Part shown: positions 18,852 through 27,389 of the stretch, piece by piece | Layout of the letters: each line of letters starts with the position of its first letter | How positions within the stretch are numbered: the stretch's first letter is position 1 | Source: a virus | Length of the DNA stretch: 64,000 bases | Strand: one strand, 5' to 3' | IMG/VR virus record: IMGVR_UViG_3300008110_000075 | Span: 17,343 to 81,342 of that record | Notes under the pieces: generated by a model | The model's database searches: none | What the model was told of the DNA's origin: nothing | Seen by the model: only the letters and a program-made list of their open reading frames with translations | Program-made: the position numbers and the translations under genes

Positions 18852-19565
18852 ATGACATTAAAAAAAATAGGTAGCAAATCTTACGTTGTAAACTTACTTT
18901 CAGACTACATTCTTTCTGAGATATCAACTGAAGAGAACTCAATAATAAAAGTAATCGACTGTGGTAATTTTTTTGTTATCAAAGGAAAAACCACTTCAAA
19001 AGAAGTTTTATTTTTACCAAACATAATTTCTAAATTTAATGAGAGATTCGAAATACCCTCTAAACTCACCCATACAATTGACTTAATTGAATATGATTCT
19101 GATTTACCTGATGTAAAGTCAATTTCCCACACATACCACAGTAATACCTCCAACTGTTCATATAATCAAACCGAAATCGAAAAAAATGAGATTTCCGAAG
19201 AAACTGATGAATTAGTATACGTTTCTTCATTTCCCCACGGTTATTCCCTAACTCAGGGTAGATTACTTTATTATTATGGGAAAAAAATATTCTACAACAT
19301 TCCATCCAATTACCTTGTCACGAGTTTGGAATTTCATCTAACAAATGAGAGAAATGATGAAAATGAATTTGGATTCAGCGTTTACGATGGATTTTACAAA
19401 ACAAAGGATGAAGTGCTTCGTTCTGCGGTCTTAGATATATTTGATTTCAATATGGAGCCAATCGCCAAAGAAATAAAAAAAGTGGATTGGAGTATCGAAC
19501 TCACAGACCCACTTTACGAATATGATTTTTTGAAAGAAAAGGTTGAGGGATTTATTATTATATAA
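18852..19565 (+). CDS. Unknown protein with faint S-adenosylmethionine-synthetase-like N-terminus
   Basis: 237 residues. The first 60 residues (LLSDYILSEIS, then IDCGNFFVIKGKTTSKEVL) resemble in order the N-terminal domain of AdoMet synthetase (ISDAVLD, then a strand leading to GEITTSAYV). The catalytic HPDK motif is absent and the rest does not match, so an enzyme of that type is unlikely; a derived fold is possible. Residues 145-237 form a second alpha/beta part. It is the only plus-strand gene here and runs 8 bases into the convergent glutaredoxin gene. No terminator is visible between them. Confidence 0.5.
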   Translation: MTLKKIGSKSYVVNLLSDYILSEISTEENSIIKVIDCGNFFVIKGKTTSKEVLFLPNIISKFNERFEIPSKLTHTIDLIEYDSDLPDVKSISHTYHSNTSNCSYNQTEIEKNEISEETDELVYVSSFPHGYSLTQGRLLYYYGKKIFYNIPSNYLVTSLEFHLTNERNDENEFGFSVYDGFYKTKDEVLRSAVLDIFDFNMEPIAKEIKKVDWSIELTDPLYEYDFLKEKVEGFIII

Positions 19566-19857
19566 TACCTAATTTTTTTCTGTGTCCTTGTATAATTTGA
19601 ATTGCCTCAGTTAATTCATTATAATTTCTTTCTGGAGCATATAAATGAGGTTCATAATCTTTATCGTCACCTTCGATAATCATCAAAGCTGGAACCATGT
19701 CATTTTCCGTCACTTCAGAATACATATTATATTCTTTGGAATACTCATCGATGTCTCGTTCAAAGAAGTCTATGTTTTCGGTTCTCAACATTTTTTTGAA
19801 TTCATCACAATGAGGACATCCTTTCATTGTGTATACTATAACGTTTAAATTTTTCAT
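19558..19857 (-). CDS. Glutaredoxin-like protein
   Basis: 99 residues of thioredoxin fold. CPHC at about residues 14-17 is the redox-active site in a VIVYTMKGCPHC context, and VPALMI near 55-60 has the conserved cis-Pro. Glutaredoxins reduce disulfides and supply electrons to ribonucleotide reductase; T4-type phages carry their own. Adjacent to a thioredoxin gene by 1 base, which suggests one redox operon. Confidence 0.85.
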   Translation of the reverse strand: MKNLNVIVYTMKGCPHCDEFKKMLRTENIDFFERDIDEYSKEYNMYSEVTENDMVPALMIIEGDDKDYEPHLYAPERNYNELTEAIQIIQGHRKKLGII

Positions 19858-19858
19858 T

Positions 19859-20182
19859 TTAATCTAAAAGATTTAATACTTCGGGTGCAGTCATGACACC
19901 AGGTTTAGAAAACACCTCTTTACCTTCTTTAAATATTTTAATTGTTGGAACACTTCTGATTTGAAGTTCGTTTACGACATACTCTCTATCGGAATCAATA
20001 TCCAACTTATAGATTGAATACTTGGGTGAACTTGTTGACTCACTAATCAGGGATTCGTTCACCTTTTCGAGATTGTATAACATTATTTTACAAGGTCCGC
20101 ACCATGTTGCAAACAAATCCAATACAAAATTTTCTCCGTTGTTAATTTTTTGTTTAAGTTGTTCCGTTGTTATCTGTTCCAT
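19859..20182 (-). CDS. Thioredoxin-like protein
   Basis: 107 residues with the classical WCGPCK site near residues 27-32, preceded by the strand FVLDLFAT and followed by the cis-Pro segment VPTIKIF. It should reduce protein disulfides in the cytoplasm, probably for nucleotide metabolism during infection. It overlaps the upstream 119-residue gene by 29 bases. Confidence 0.9.
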   Translation of the reverse strand: MEQITTEQLKQKINNGENFVLDLFATWCGPCKIMLYNLEKVNESLISESTSSPKYSIYKLDIDSDREYVVNELQIRSVPTIKIFKEGKEVFSKPGVMTAPEVLNLLD

Positions 20183-20513
20183 CTTTGAAGGGTTTTAAAA
20201 GTTGAGTTGTTAAAAAAACAAGTTCTTTAAATTGTTCAGGTTTATAATAAATAGTGAGTCCAAACTCATCTTCTCCATTTACGTTTATTGTATTAACTTG
20301 AAGATAGAACTTTTGAGCTGTTTCGTAAATGACTTCCTCCCATTTAGCTTTGCCTCGGTTGGAAACTACTCCTCTCTCATAAACTCTCTTAAGTTTTTTT
20401 TCATCCAAATACTTGATTAAATCATCTGGATATCTGTGAAAATCCAAAAGGGAAAAAATACCTTCTTTTTTTTCTAATTGATTAATAAAATCTGGTTTAC
20501 CTAAAAATCCCAT
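20154..20513 (-). CDS. Hypothetical protein
   Basis: 119 residues, mixed alpha/beta, no membrane segment or recognised motif. It overlaps the thioredoxin gene by 29 bases and the PcfJ-like gene by 13, so translation is probably coupled. Confidence 0.55.
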   Translation of the reverse strand: MGFLGKPDFINQLEKKEGIFSLLDFHRYPDDLIKYLDEKKLKRVYERGVVSNRGKAKWEEVIYETAQKFYLQVNTINVNGEDEFGLTIYYKPEQFKELVFLTTQLLKPFKDGTDNNGTT

Positions 20514-22114
20514 GTGTAATAATTGTTTGTTGTTTTTCTCTCAGTCCAAATCAAGTTTCCATCATCATCAAAATGAGAACCTGAGGAAAGTTTGATTCCG
20601 TTGTTACAAACTTTTTCTATCGAGACTGTTTCGAATTTTTTATCCTCAAAGCAAGATAAGACAACTTCATCTAATTTCAATAGAACCTTACTCCAAGATG
20701 AATCAAGTTTTTGATTGAATTTTCCTAAAGTTTGAACTCTATCCACATGTATTTTGTCTATATTTTTCAGAAAAACAATTCTATATTCAATCGTTGCTCT
20801 TTCTGTGGAATCAATTGAATTTTTTCTAAGTGAAATTATCATGGAACCCGCTTTACCAATATATCCTTTTACACAGTTGGATTGATTAAAACTTTCATGA
20901 TTATATTCTTCACTAGTTTTCAATAAGACAGGAAAAAAATCATCTAAAGGTTTTTCGATTCTGTCATAAAAATACTCAGGATAAAGTCTTATGTAAGACC
21001 CTTTACGATAATGGTCCAATTTATCAGTCCAATCCAAGTGTTCTGCTTGGAATTTATTGTAATCATTACCATCAGTCGTCCACCTTGTTTCAGTCTCACC
21101 GAATTCTTTTAAGGAAGTGTAGGTTCTTACATGGTCATTAAATGTCCAATTGTTCATTGTGTCATTGAGAATCATTCCTTTAAAAACAGAATAAACTTTT
21201 TTCAATTCTTCGTTGGAAAGATAATTTTTGAAATTATCAGGTATTGATATGGATTTCCCTTGAGAACTTAGAATTTCTTTGATGATATCACCATCTTGAT
21301 TTAACCAATCCTCTCCGAATAATTTCTTAGCACAAGTATAAAGTTCAACATTGAGAAAATTTACTTCATGTAGATATTTTTTAAGTTTTTTTCCTTTAAA
21401 ACTCCAAACTTGCATAAATGTATCAACAATTTTCTTGTCATTTTTTTTCAAGATTTTTCTGTAATCCTTACCCCACATGAAATTCACATAAATCCAAAAA
21501 TTATTTGGATACTTGAAACCCTTTTTGTCCAAATAGAATTTCATTAATTTTTCATCATTATCCAATTTATCCAAATTTAAATCTATTCTTTCGAAGAATT
21601 TATTAGCAACTTCGAAAATAACCTCAGATGAGTTGTCACAAAAATTGGAGAGATGATTTTTGATACTTGACAGTATAGAGGAAAAAGGGTTATTAGGAAA
21701 ATAATTTCTTCGTATGGATTTAGTGAATTTTTTTTTCTTTTGGTAATTGTGCAAATATCCTCTATAAAAATCGCCCGTCTTTTTGTTTACGGTTAGAAAT
21801 TCAACATTTTTAGAGACTTTGAACCATGGCTTCCCAACCCCTCTGGCCTTTCCACCATAGAAAAATTTCAAGGATAATTTATCATCTTTTTCTTCAATTA
21901 CAATCATACTGTAATACCTGTTTACAGCATAGATGGGGTTGGCAAAATTCTTTACGAATGTTTCCTCATCGTGAAATTTGTTTTCAATTACGAATAAAGG
22001 ATGTCTCAAGTCCTCTGTTTCTCCAAAAACTATATTCCTCTCATTCAAAGATGAGTGGTCTCTATATTTTTCAGAAATGAATTTTGTAAAATTTACTTTA
22101 TAGATTTCAGTCAT
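20501..22114 (-). CDS. PcfJ-like protein
   Basis: 537 residues. The region near 412-445 reads SNCVKGYIGKAGSMIISLR and then STERATIEY, which fits the core of PcfJ-like proteins (a Cys-Val-x-Gly-Tyr turn, a SIR/SLR strand and a TIEY strand), known from conjugative plasmids, integrative elements and phages. The N-terminal 400 residues are helical and Lys-rich with no named domain. PcfJ function is unknown. The downstream small gene overlaps it. Upstream lies an intrinsic terminator closing the DUF932 gene, so this unit must have its own promoter. Confidence 0.65.
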   Translation of the reverse strand: MTEIYKVNFTKFISEKYRDHSSLNERNIVFGETEDLRHPLFVIENKFHDEETFVKNFANPIYAVNRYYSMIVIEEKDDKLSLKFFYGGKARGVGKPWFKVSKNVEFLTVNKKTGDFYRGYLHNYQKKKKFTKSIRRNYFPNNPFSSILSSIKNHLSNFCDNSSEVIFEVANKFFERIDLNLDKLDNDEKLMKFYLDKKGFKYPNNFWIYVNFMWGKDYRKILKKNDKKIVDTFMQVWSFKGKKLKKYLHEVNFLNVELYTCAKKLFGEDWLNQDGDIIKEILSSQGKSISIPDNFKNYLSNEELKKVYSVFKGMILNDTMNNWTFNDHVRTYTSLKEFGETETRWTTDGNDYNKFQAEHLDWTDKLDHYRKGSYIRLYPEYFYDRIEKPLDDFFPVLLKTSEEYNHESFNQSNCVKGYIGKAGSMIISLRKNSIDSTERATIEYRIVFLKNIDKIHVDRVQTLGKFNQKLDSSWSKVLLKLDEVVLSCFEDKKFETVSIEKVCNNGIKLSSGSHFDDDGNLIWTERKTTNNYYTWDF

Positions 22115-22130
22115 TAGTATACAAATATAA

Positions 22131-22158
22131 TAAAAAAAGAAGGGAGAAAACTCCCTTC
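22131..22158 (-). terminator. Intrinsic terminator
   Basis: GAAGGGAG/CTCCCTTC stem with an 4-base loop (22139-22158) followed on the minus strand by seven Ts, just after the DUF932 gene's stop. Confidence 0.9.
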
Positions 22159-22163
22159 AAAAA

Positions 22164-22919
22164 TTAACCACAATATGATTCAGCCAATTCCCAAAGACCG
22201 GTGTTGATTTTATTAATGGTTTGGAAGTTTTTCAATTCCTTCATTGTAACCAAACGACCTCTCTTGGATTGATATTTAGTTCCACCACGGACAAATTTTT
22301 CTTGAATCACATTAAAGACTTTCCAAACAGAATTACCGCTATCAGCATCTCTCTCGGGACGAAGTAATTCTTCAACGTTTATTGAGGTAGGAACTGAACC
22401 TTTTTCCCAACGAAGGAGGGATGCCTTATTCATCATATCAATTGTTCTTTCTTCGTTGAGTTCTGTCGTTTCCATACGACCTACAGCTCTTTGGATAAGT
22501 GGGAGACGGTCAGCGAACTCATCAGTGATTTGACGAACAACCCCCATGTCAACACGCATATGTTTAACAGAAATACTGTCAGCAACTGATGTTGGAACAG
22601 TAAGACCATTTGAGCAAACCAAACGGAAAAGACCGGCGCTCACTGAAAAGGTGCTCATGCCATTGTGTGAATTTCGAATCACTGCCTCAACCAATGAATC
22701 TCCGACTTGAGGTAATTCTCCATTTCTTAAACGTAGTTCGTGACTCGAAAAACGACCTTGACCTATTTGTTTTGCGGAATAGAGTCTCCAACCTTCACGG
22801 TCAAAATTTTCCAAAATTTCCATGGTTGGAACGAAGGTATACTTCTCAGACATTTTAGGGTCTGCACTTGTAGAGAAAACGGCGGGAACTGTGTTACGAA
22901 TAGAATCGAGTGTAATCAT
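22164..22919 (-). CDS. DUF932 family protein
   Basis: 251 residues. A stretch RNSHNGMSTFSVSAGLFRL followed by VCSNGL (about 82-107) matches the core of the DUF932 family, common in phages and conjugative plasmids and of unknown biochemical role. It has its own likely Bacteroidota-type promoter upstream and an intrinsic terminator downstream, so it is a single-gene unit, unlike its densely co-transcribed neighbours. This suggests separate and perhaps early or strong expression by the host's main sigma factor. Confidence 0.8.
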   Translation of the reverse strand: MITLDSIRNTVPAVFSTSADPKMSEKYTFVPTMEILENFDREGWRLYSAKQIGQGRFSSHELRLRNGELPQVGDSLVEAVIRNSHNGMSTFSVSAGLFRLVCSNGLTVPTSVADSISVKHMRVDMGVVRQITDEFADRLPLIQRAVGRMETTELNEERTIDMMNKASLLRWEKGSVPTSINVEELLRPERDADSGNSVWKVFNVIQEKFVRGGTKYQSKRGRLVTMKELKNFQTINKINTGLWELAESYCG

Positions 22920-22937
22920 GTTTATTAATTTAGATTA

Positions 22938-22966
22938 CAAAGATACAGTATTAATTTGAATTACAA
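22938..22966 (-). promoter_or_regulatory. Bacteroidota-type promoter (TTG-N18-TATCTTTG)
   Basis: On the minus strand TTG (22964-22966) is separated by 18 bases from TATCTTTG (22938-22945), matching the Bacteroidota -33/-7 consensus TTG and TAnnTTTG. The ATG of the DUF932 gene follows 18 bases later, leaving a short leader. Confidence 0.65.
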
Positions 22967-22969
22967 AAA

Positions 22970-23248
22970 TTAATTTAAACAAACTAGACCAAATTTAGTC
23001 TTGAAGAAAGGTGCAAATAATTCTTTAGTTTCGATTGGTTTCTGATTAAGCTCTCTACACACGTCAATGAGTTGTTTCTGAGTTAAACTAACCTCTTTAC
23101 CATTTTCGATATTATCAAAGGCTACCTCACGAATCTTTACATAAAATTCTTCTTCCTTGTCTTTTGGAATAAGATTAAATAAGTCTTTTGGATTTTCCTT
23201 GAAAAACTTGACGATGTTATTCATATATATGTCAACATCTACGCTCAT
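22970..23248 (-). CDS. Small helical protein
   Basis: 92 residues from the ATG at 23248; the frame is open further upstream, but that part lies inside the preceding gene and this start is 10 bases after its stop. Content is helical (IVKFFKENPKDLFNLIPKD, then a Lys/Glu-rich helix and LTQKQLIDVCREL). Function unknown. Confidence 0.6.
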   Translation of the reverse strand: MSVDVDIYMNNIVKFFKENPKDLFNLIPKDKEEEFYVKIREVAFDNIENGKEVSLTQKQLIDVCRELNQKPIETKELFAPFFKTKFGLVCLN

Positions 23249-23258
23249 AGTGAAATGA

Positions 23259-24581
23259 TTATTCCTCACCTTCCAAATCCCACATATTGTTACCCATGTC
23301 ACTACCTTTTCTTTTGATACATTCAGGAACTTGACAATTGTCACTTCCTTTCAGATTAATAAAGAAAAGACTCGGCATGTTACACACACATTCAGGGATA
23401 GAAGTAAGTTGTTTGTTATTAATAAGTGCTAAGAACTTCAACTTTGGTAATTCACAAATTGAATCGGGCACAGTTTCAACACAATTATCAAGTAATATCA
23501 TTCTCAAGTCTTTGAATCTAGAAATCGATTCAGGAATGTTAATAATAATATTATTTTTGTCTCTATTTTGGATTTGAAATTCAGTCAAGGTAGATGGTAA
23601 GTTATCTATCAAATCGTCTAAACCATAAAGGGCAATGAATTTTCCAATTGCACCATGAGAAAAACTATCAATAACAAGTTTTTCACCTCCAACAGTCAAA
23701 CCTTTTGCAAATTCTGGTTTGAATAACGGTTTCAATTCAGACATTCTTCCATTGAGTAGCCCAACTAAATCTTGTTGACGGTCATCCTTGTCCATAAATT
23801 GATTGGATGGGAAATGGAATTGAAATCTTTCAACAGGTAAACCTGTTTCAGAGGCTTTGTTAGGGTCATTTGGATTGAACACAACATATAATGGACCGTC
23901 CTTAATATATCTATCAAACCAAGACAATCCAGGTGCAGAAGTGCACCATCTAGTCTCTCTATTATTTCCACCGTAAAAACATGCGGCTTCTTTTCCTGAT
24001 AAACCCTTGTCTTCAATCTTAATCACTCTCCAATCTTCACCGTCATACATGAGTTCAGCACCAGGGTGAACTTCGGCAGTTTTTCTTTCTGCTTTAGTTG
24101 TTGTTGCCATCGTAAGGTCGAAGTCTTTAACTTCGTCATACAATTGGTCAGGAGTCAACTTCATTATATCCCTTTTTTCCAAAGGAATACGTTTGTAAAA
24201 TCTTCCGAATTTCTTCAAATCATCTGTAACCTTATACAGGTCTTCCAAGAATGTTTCCTTTACTTGAGCAAGTTCTCTTTCATAACCCGTATCACCAGGT
24301 TGTCTTTCAGTCTTAACGTTCAAGAAACTTTTGATGAGCCAGTTAACATACTTACCTGCCTTTATTTTTTCAAGTTCTTTGGAGTCTGCACTCTCAGGGT
24401 CAACGTTATTTAATTTAGTGGTAGGGTCTGCCTGCACCAATTTTAAAAATTCAGCCACGGTCATCTTGGGCTTTTGTTTTTTTCCCTTCTTGTCTTCAGT
24501 AGGTTTTGTTAAAGCATTTCTCAAAATCTCAAATCTTGATTGCTCCAACAAAATATCTTTAAGTAATGATGTAAATTTCAT
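23259..24581 (-). CDS. WCT-motif protein fused to leucine-rich repeats
   Basis: 440 residues. The helical N-terminal half ends in CFYGGNNRETRWCT (201-214), followed by paired aromatic strands and LYVVFNP, the same core as in the 587-residue protein at 6619-8382. Residues about 325-425 then form four or five leucine-rich repeats: LTEFQIQN, LRMILLDN (355-366), LKFLALINN (381-389), LFFINLKGS (405-413), with INIPESI, VPDSICELP and IPECVCNMP turns in between. LRRs normally bind proteins and are rare in phages. Function unknown; recognition of a host or viral partner by the LRR part is an inference. An ATATTTATTA box precedes the gene. Confidence 0.75.
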   Translation of the reverse strand: MKFTSLLKDILLEQSRFEILRNALTKPTEDKKGKKQKPKMTVAEFLKLVQADPTTKLNNVDPESADSKELEKIKAGKYVNWLIKSFLNVKTERQPGDTGYERELAQVKETFLEDLYKVTDDLKKFGRFYKRIPLEKRDIMKLTPDQLYDEVKDFDLTMATTTKAERKTAEVHPGAELMYDGEDWRVIKIEDKGLSGKEAACFYGGNNRETRWCTSAPGLSWFDRYIKDGPLYVVFNPNDPNKASETGLPVERFQFHFPSNQFMDKDDRQQDLVGLLNGRMSELKPLFKPEFAKGLTVGGEKLVIDSFSHGAIGKFIALYGLDDLIDNLPSTLTEFQIQNRDKNNIIINIPESISRFKDLRMILLDNCVETVPDSICELPKLKFLALINNKQLTSIPECVCNMPSLFFINLKGSDNCQVPECIKRKGSDMGNNMWDLEGEE

Positions 24582-24596
24582 CTACCACGAATTTAT

Positions 24597-24606
24597 TAAT
24601 AAATAT
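24597..24606 (-). promoter_or_regulatory. ATATTTATTA box (candidate promoter element)
   Basis: 15 bases before the ATG at 24581. Same orientation and similar distance as at the fibre and virion genes. Confidence 0.4.
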
Positions 24607-24625
24607 ATTGATTACACAAAAATAA

Positions 24626-25465
24626 CTAATAATTCAATATCAAGAGCTCTTCACCCATATTTTGTTTCGTCCCTTTTTTCGCAGCAGCTGCTTTAGCAAA
24701 CTTCTTCTTTTCCCATCTGAATCTATCTGTTGAATACCATTGACTTAAAAGGTCAAAATCGTAGTAAGATAAACTAAACTTACTTTGGACTGAATTCAAC
24801 ACATTTGCCAATCTTTCGTGGTCTGCTCTGTCGAAATCATGGTTGGAATAGTAATTTTCAGTTTTCCAATATGGTGGGTCCAAGTAAATATAAGTTGACG
24901 GGGAGTCGTATTTCTCTATAACCTTTTGGAAATCCATATTTTCAACATGAGTAATCTTATTAAAGTGTTCGACCCATTTTGGATTAGATAGTTTGTCTCT
25001 GAAAGACAAATATTTTGAACGATACTTTCCCTTCAAATCTATAAAGTTAGAAGTTTCAGGTTTACTTCCACTGAACACTTGAGTGACAATGTAAACGTAT
25101 TTTGCAGCAACTTCGTAGTCAGGGTAATTTATAGTAAATCCCGATGAAAATAATTCAGTTTGATACTCTCTGAATCTATCCTTGTAACTTATGTCTGTAA
25201 CTAATTTACCAAACTCTTGAACCGGTATGGTGTCCAAAACTCTTTGGAGTTCAGCAGGATTCTGAACACATTGAAATAGATTGTAGTTTAGTGGGTTGAA
25301 GTCATTGTAGACCACTCGTTTGAGGTTTGTGAATTTTTCTAAATTCATGTTGAAATAACACCAAAACATTCCCCCGAATGTTTCGACATATGTTTCCATA
25401 TCCTCAGGATAGTATTCGACTATCCATTTTCCAATTTTTGATTTTCCTCCGATATAACTTAACAT
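24626..25465 (-). CDS. dam: Dam-type DNA N6-adenine methyltransferase
   Basis: 279 residues of the D12 class. The N-terminus YIGGKSKIGKWI is the AdoMet-binding motif start, VETFGGMFWCYFNM is near 28-41 and the catalytic DPPYW is at 196-200. D12 enzymes methylate adenine in short palindromes such as GATC; phage T4 Dam belongs here. Length matches the family (260-280). No matching restriction enzyme adjoins it, so protection from host nucleases or epigenetic marking is likely. It is followed, on the same strand, by the WCT/LRR gene, separated by 44 bases. Confidence 0.9.
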   Translation of the reverse strand: MLSYIGGKSKIGKWIVEYYPEDMETYVETFGGMFWCYFNMNLEKFTNLKRVVYNDFNPLNYNLFQCVQNPAELQRVLDTIPVQEFGKLVTDISYKDRFREYQTELFSSGFTINYPDYEVAAKYVYIVTQVFSGSKPETSNFIDLKGKYRSKYLSFRDKLSNPKWVEHFNKITHVENMDFQKVIEKYDSPSTYIYLDPPYWKTENYYSNHDFDRADHERLANVLNSVQSKFSLSYYDFDLLSQWYSTDRFRWEKKKFAKAAAAKKGTKQNMGEELLILNY

Positions 25466-25501
25466 ATAAGAAATATAATAAAAAAAATCAAAAAAGCAAA
25501 T

Positions 25502-25678
25502 TTAGTTATAACAATTTTTGTAAGGTCTACATGAAGCTTTCTGAGTAAATCCCATATCTGAGCATGATGTAGATTTACAATATGATTTACTATATTTCCT
25601 TGGTTTCTTAAATTTCTTTTGTTCTTTCTCGTCCAAATATTGGTAAAGAACTCTTTTAATAATTTGTTCCAAAATCAT
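25502..25678 (-). CDS. 58-residue small Cys-rich protein
   Basis: ATG at 25676-25678 to TAA at 25502. The N-terminal 25 residues form a charged helix; the C-terminus holds four or five Cys in CKSTSCSDMGFTQKASC followed by RPYKNCYN. The MGFxQKASC pattern resembles small conserved phage proteins and suggests a metal-binding knuckle. No named family. An ATATTTATAA box lies 2 bases before its start. Confidence 0.65.
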   Translation of the reverse strand: MILEQIIKRVLYQYLDEKEQKKFKKPRKYSKSYCKSTSCSDMGFTQKASCRPYKNCYN

Positions 25679-25680
25679 AA

Positions 25681-25690
25681 TTATAAATAT
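25681..25690 (-). promoter_or_regulatory. ATATTTATAA box (candidate promoter element)
   Basis: The minus-strand box lies between two divergent start codons, 2 bases from the ATG at 25678 and overlapping the plus-strand ATG at 25689. Confidence 0.35.
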
Positions 25691-25829
25691 GGCATGTAGT
25701 AGTTGTAAATCAAATCGTCCAATAAATAGAGTTAAATGGGGCGTGTTAATTTTAGGAAGTTATATTGTTTTCTCATCTGTTTACGGAACAATCGAAATAT
25801 TCAAAATTATAATAGAATTTTTTAAATAG
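25689..25829 (+). CDS. 46-residue membrane protein with N-terminal Cys pair
   Basis: MACSSCKSNRPINR leads into one hydrophobic segment (about 17-43), so a single-pass membrane protein. The start codon is 10 bases from a divergent start, and the 3' end overlaps the convergent dnaJ gene by 8 bases. The N-terminal CxxC resembles that of the small gene at 8467. Function unknown. Confidence 0.5.
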   Translation: MACSSCKSNRPINRVKWGVLILGSYIVFSSVYGTIEIFKIIIEFFK

Positions 25830-26742
25830 GTCTCTCGAATTTCAAATTGAGTTTAACATAAAAATCACCACCTTTATATCCTTTTCCTCTTAATCTTAAA
25901 GGTTTAGATGTGTCTATTATTTTTGGTGCTTGTAAATTTAAATCACCATCTGGATGTGGAATTAAAAATTTATCATTTTGTATTTGTTCCAAATTCAGTG
26001 TCAAATTATAAACCAAATCTGAATTAATCTTTTCAAACCCATCTTTCGGGACCATTTCCACTTGAATTACCAAATCCCCCATACCTCCGTTTTTGAAATC
26101 ACCCAAGTTTGGTAGTTTGAGAAACTGTCCACTATCAATACCTTGTGGGACTTTGACCCTAATGCTATGAATGGTCTGACTTGTTCCTTTTCCACCACAC
26201 AAATAACACCTTTCAACTAAAATGGTTCCTTGACCATTGCAGTTCCCGCAAATTGTCCTTATTTGTTGAACCATGAATCCTGTCCCAAATGTTTTGATAA
26301 AGAAACCTTGACCACCGCAAGACCCACAGGTTTGATGCTGGCCCCCGTTACCTTGACAAGAATTACACGGAATATCTCTACTATATTGAATTTCCTTTTC
26401 CCCACCCAAATAGGATTCAATTGGTGAAACTTGAAGTCTCACAACTTTGTCTGGTGCATGCCTCGGTCTTTGTCCTTGGAAATGAGGATTGCGACCAAAC
26501 ATGTTATCAAAGAAACTCTCAAAATTGGTTCCTTGATATGGGTTGGACTTTTGATTATTATACTGAGCTCTTTTTTCTCTGTCTCCCAAAACTTCGTAAG
26601 CTTCGTTTATCTCTTTAAATTTTTCAGCACCATCGGGATTGATGTCAGGATGAAATCTTTTTGAGAGGTTTCTGTAACTCTTTTTGATTTCATCTTCTGA
26701 GGCATTCTCTTCAACTTCTAGAATTTTGTAGTAATTTTTCAT
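25822..26742 (-). CDS. dnaJ: DnaJ (Hsp40) co-chaperone
   Basis: 306 residues, shorter than bacterial DnaJ (about 375) mainly in the Gly/Phe region and C-terminus. The J domain is complete with HPD at 31-33. Four CxxCxG zinc motifs follow at 126/129, 139/142, 165/168 and 179/182, each with the expected glycine, then the substrate-binding beta domains with VKVPQGIDSGQFLKL. DnaJ delivers unfolded proteins to host DnaK and stimulates its ATPase. A phage copy may redirect host chaperones to virion assembly, for example of the long fibres. Its start is 2 bases from a divergent gene. Confidence 0.95.
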   Translation of the reverse strand: MKNYYKILEVEENASEDEIKKSYRNLSKRFHPDINPDGAEKFKEINEAYEVLGDREKRAQYNNQKSNPYQGTNFESFFDNMFGRNPHFQGQRPRHAPDKVVRLQVSPIESYLGGEKEIQYSRDIPCNSCQGNGGQHQTCGSCGGQGFFIKTFGTGFMVQQIRTICGNCNGQGTILVERCYLCGGKGTSQTIHSIRVKVPQGIDSGQFLKLPNLGDFKNGGMGDLVIQVEMVPKDGFEKINSDLVYNLTLNLEQIQNDKFLIPHPDGDLNLQAPKIIDTSKPLRLRGKGYKGGDFYVKLNLKFERPI

Positions 26743-26744
26743 AT

Positions 26745-27389
26745 ATGGCTAATTACCTCGTGGTATTATTCAAGGATAAAAAAAAGAAAAGAATAATAAA
26801 TAAGTTTATCACCCCTTCCAAGGCTAAGGATTTTTTCAACAAAAAAATGAAAGAATCCAGTGACGTAATTTTTGATGTAAAATATGAATCAGGAAAGGAA
26901 GTCGACTATGAAATGGGTATAATACATATGAGTTCAAAACAAGAAGTGCCAATCTATCTAACCGACGATTTGGGTAGAAATTTGAGAGTAAAACTTGATG
27001 AACCTGGTATGACATTGATTTTAATATCTCCATACAAAAAGGAGGAAAAGGTTTTCGACATTCAAACGAAAAAGAAGATAGAAGTCCAAAGGTTGATAAA
27101 AACTTATTTGAAGGGCGAAGGTGTAAAAATGATATCAATGTTGAATAATAAGGTTATCATTCAAGATGAGGAAAAAGTCTTTTTGTTCACTTTGAAAAAT
27201 GAATCAGAAGCATCACGTTTTATTGATTGTCTATCAAATTACTTTTGGAAAATCAAAAGGGGTGATTGTCTGTTTGTTAAGGACTTTTCTAAACCACAGA
27301 AAAAATACTTATATCAATTGTTGGAAAATAAAGGATTTGATAAGTCCATCTTATACAGAAGATTTACTTCTCTTCCTCATCAAGAATAA
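26745..27389 (+). CDS. Hypothetical Lys-rich protein
   Basis: 214 residues, alpha/beta, rich in Lys, no membrane segment and no recognised domain. The start codon is only 2 bases from the divergent dnaJ start, so its promoter must lie inside dnaJ. Its end overlaps the next minus-strand gene by 26 bases. Lone plus-strand gene in a minus-strand region. Confidence 0.55.
   Translation: MANYLVVLFKDKKKKRIINKFITPSKAKDFFNKKMKESSDVIFDVKYESGKEVDYEMGIIHMSSKQEVPIYLTDDLGRNLRVKLDEPGMTLILISPYKKEEKVFDIQTKKKIEVQRLIKTYLKGEGVKMISMLNNKVIIQDEEKVFLFTLKNESEASRFIDCLSNYFWKIKRGDCLFVKDFSKPQKKYLYQLLENKGFDKSILYRRFTSLPHQE

Noticed and set aside
18852-19565. Calling this gene S-adenosylmethionine synthetase
   Set aside because: The catalytic motifs are missing; only a weak N-terminal resemblance.
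22122-22129. TATATTTG before the PcfJ-like gene as a Bacteroidota promoter
   Set aside because: The nearest TTG is about 28 bases away, outside the usual spacing, so I did not call it.
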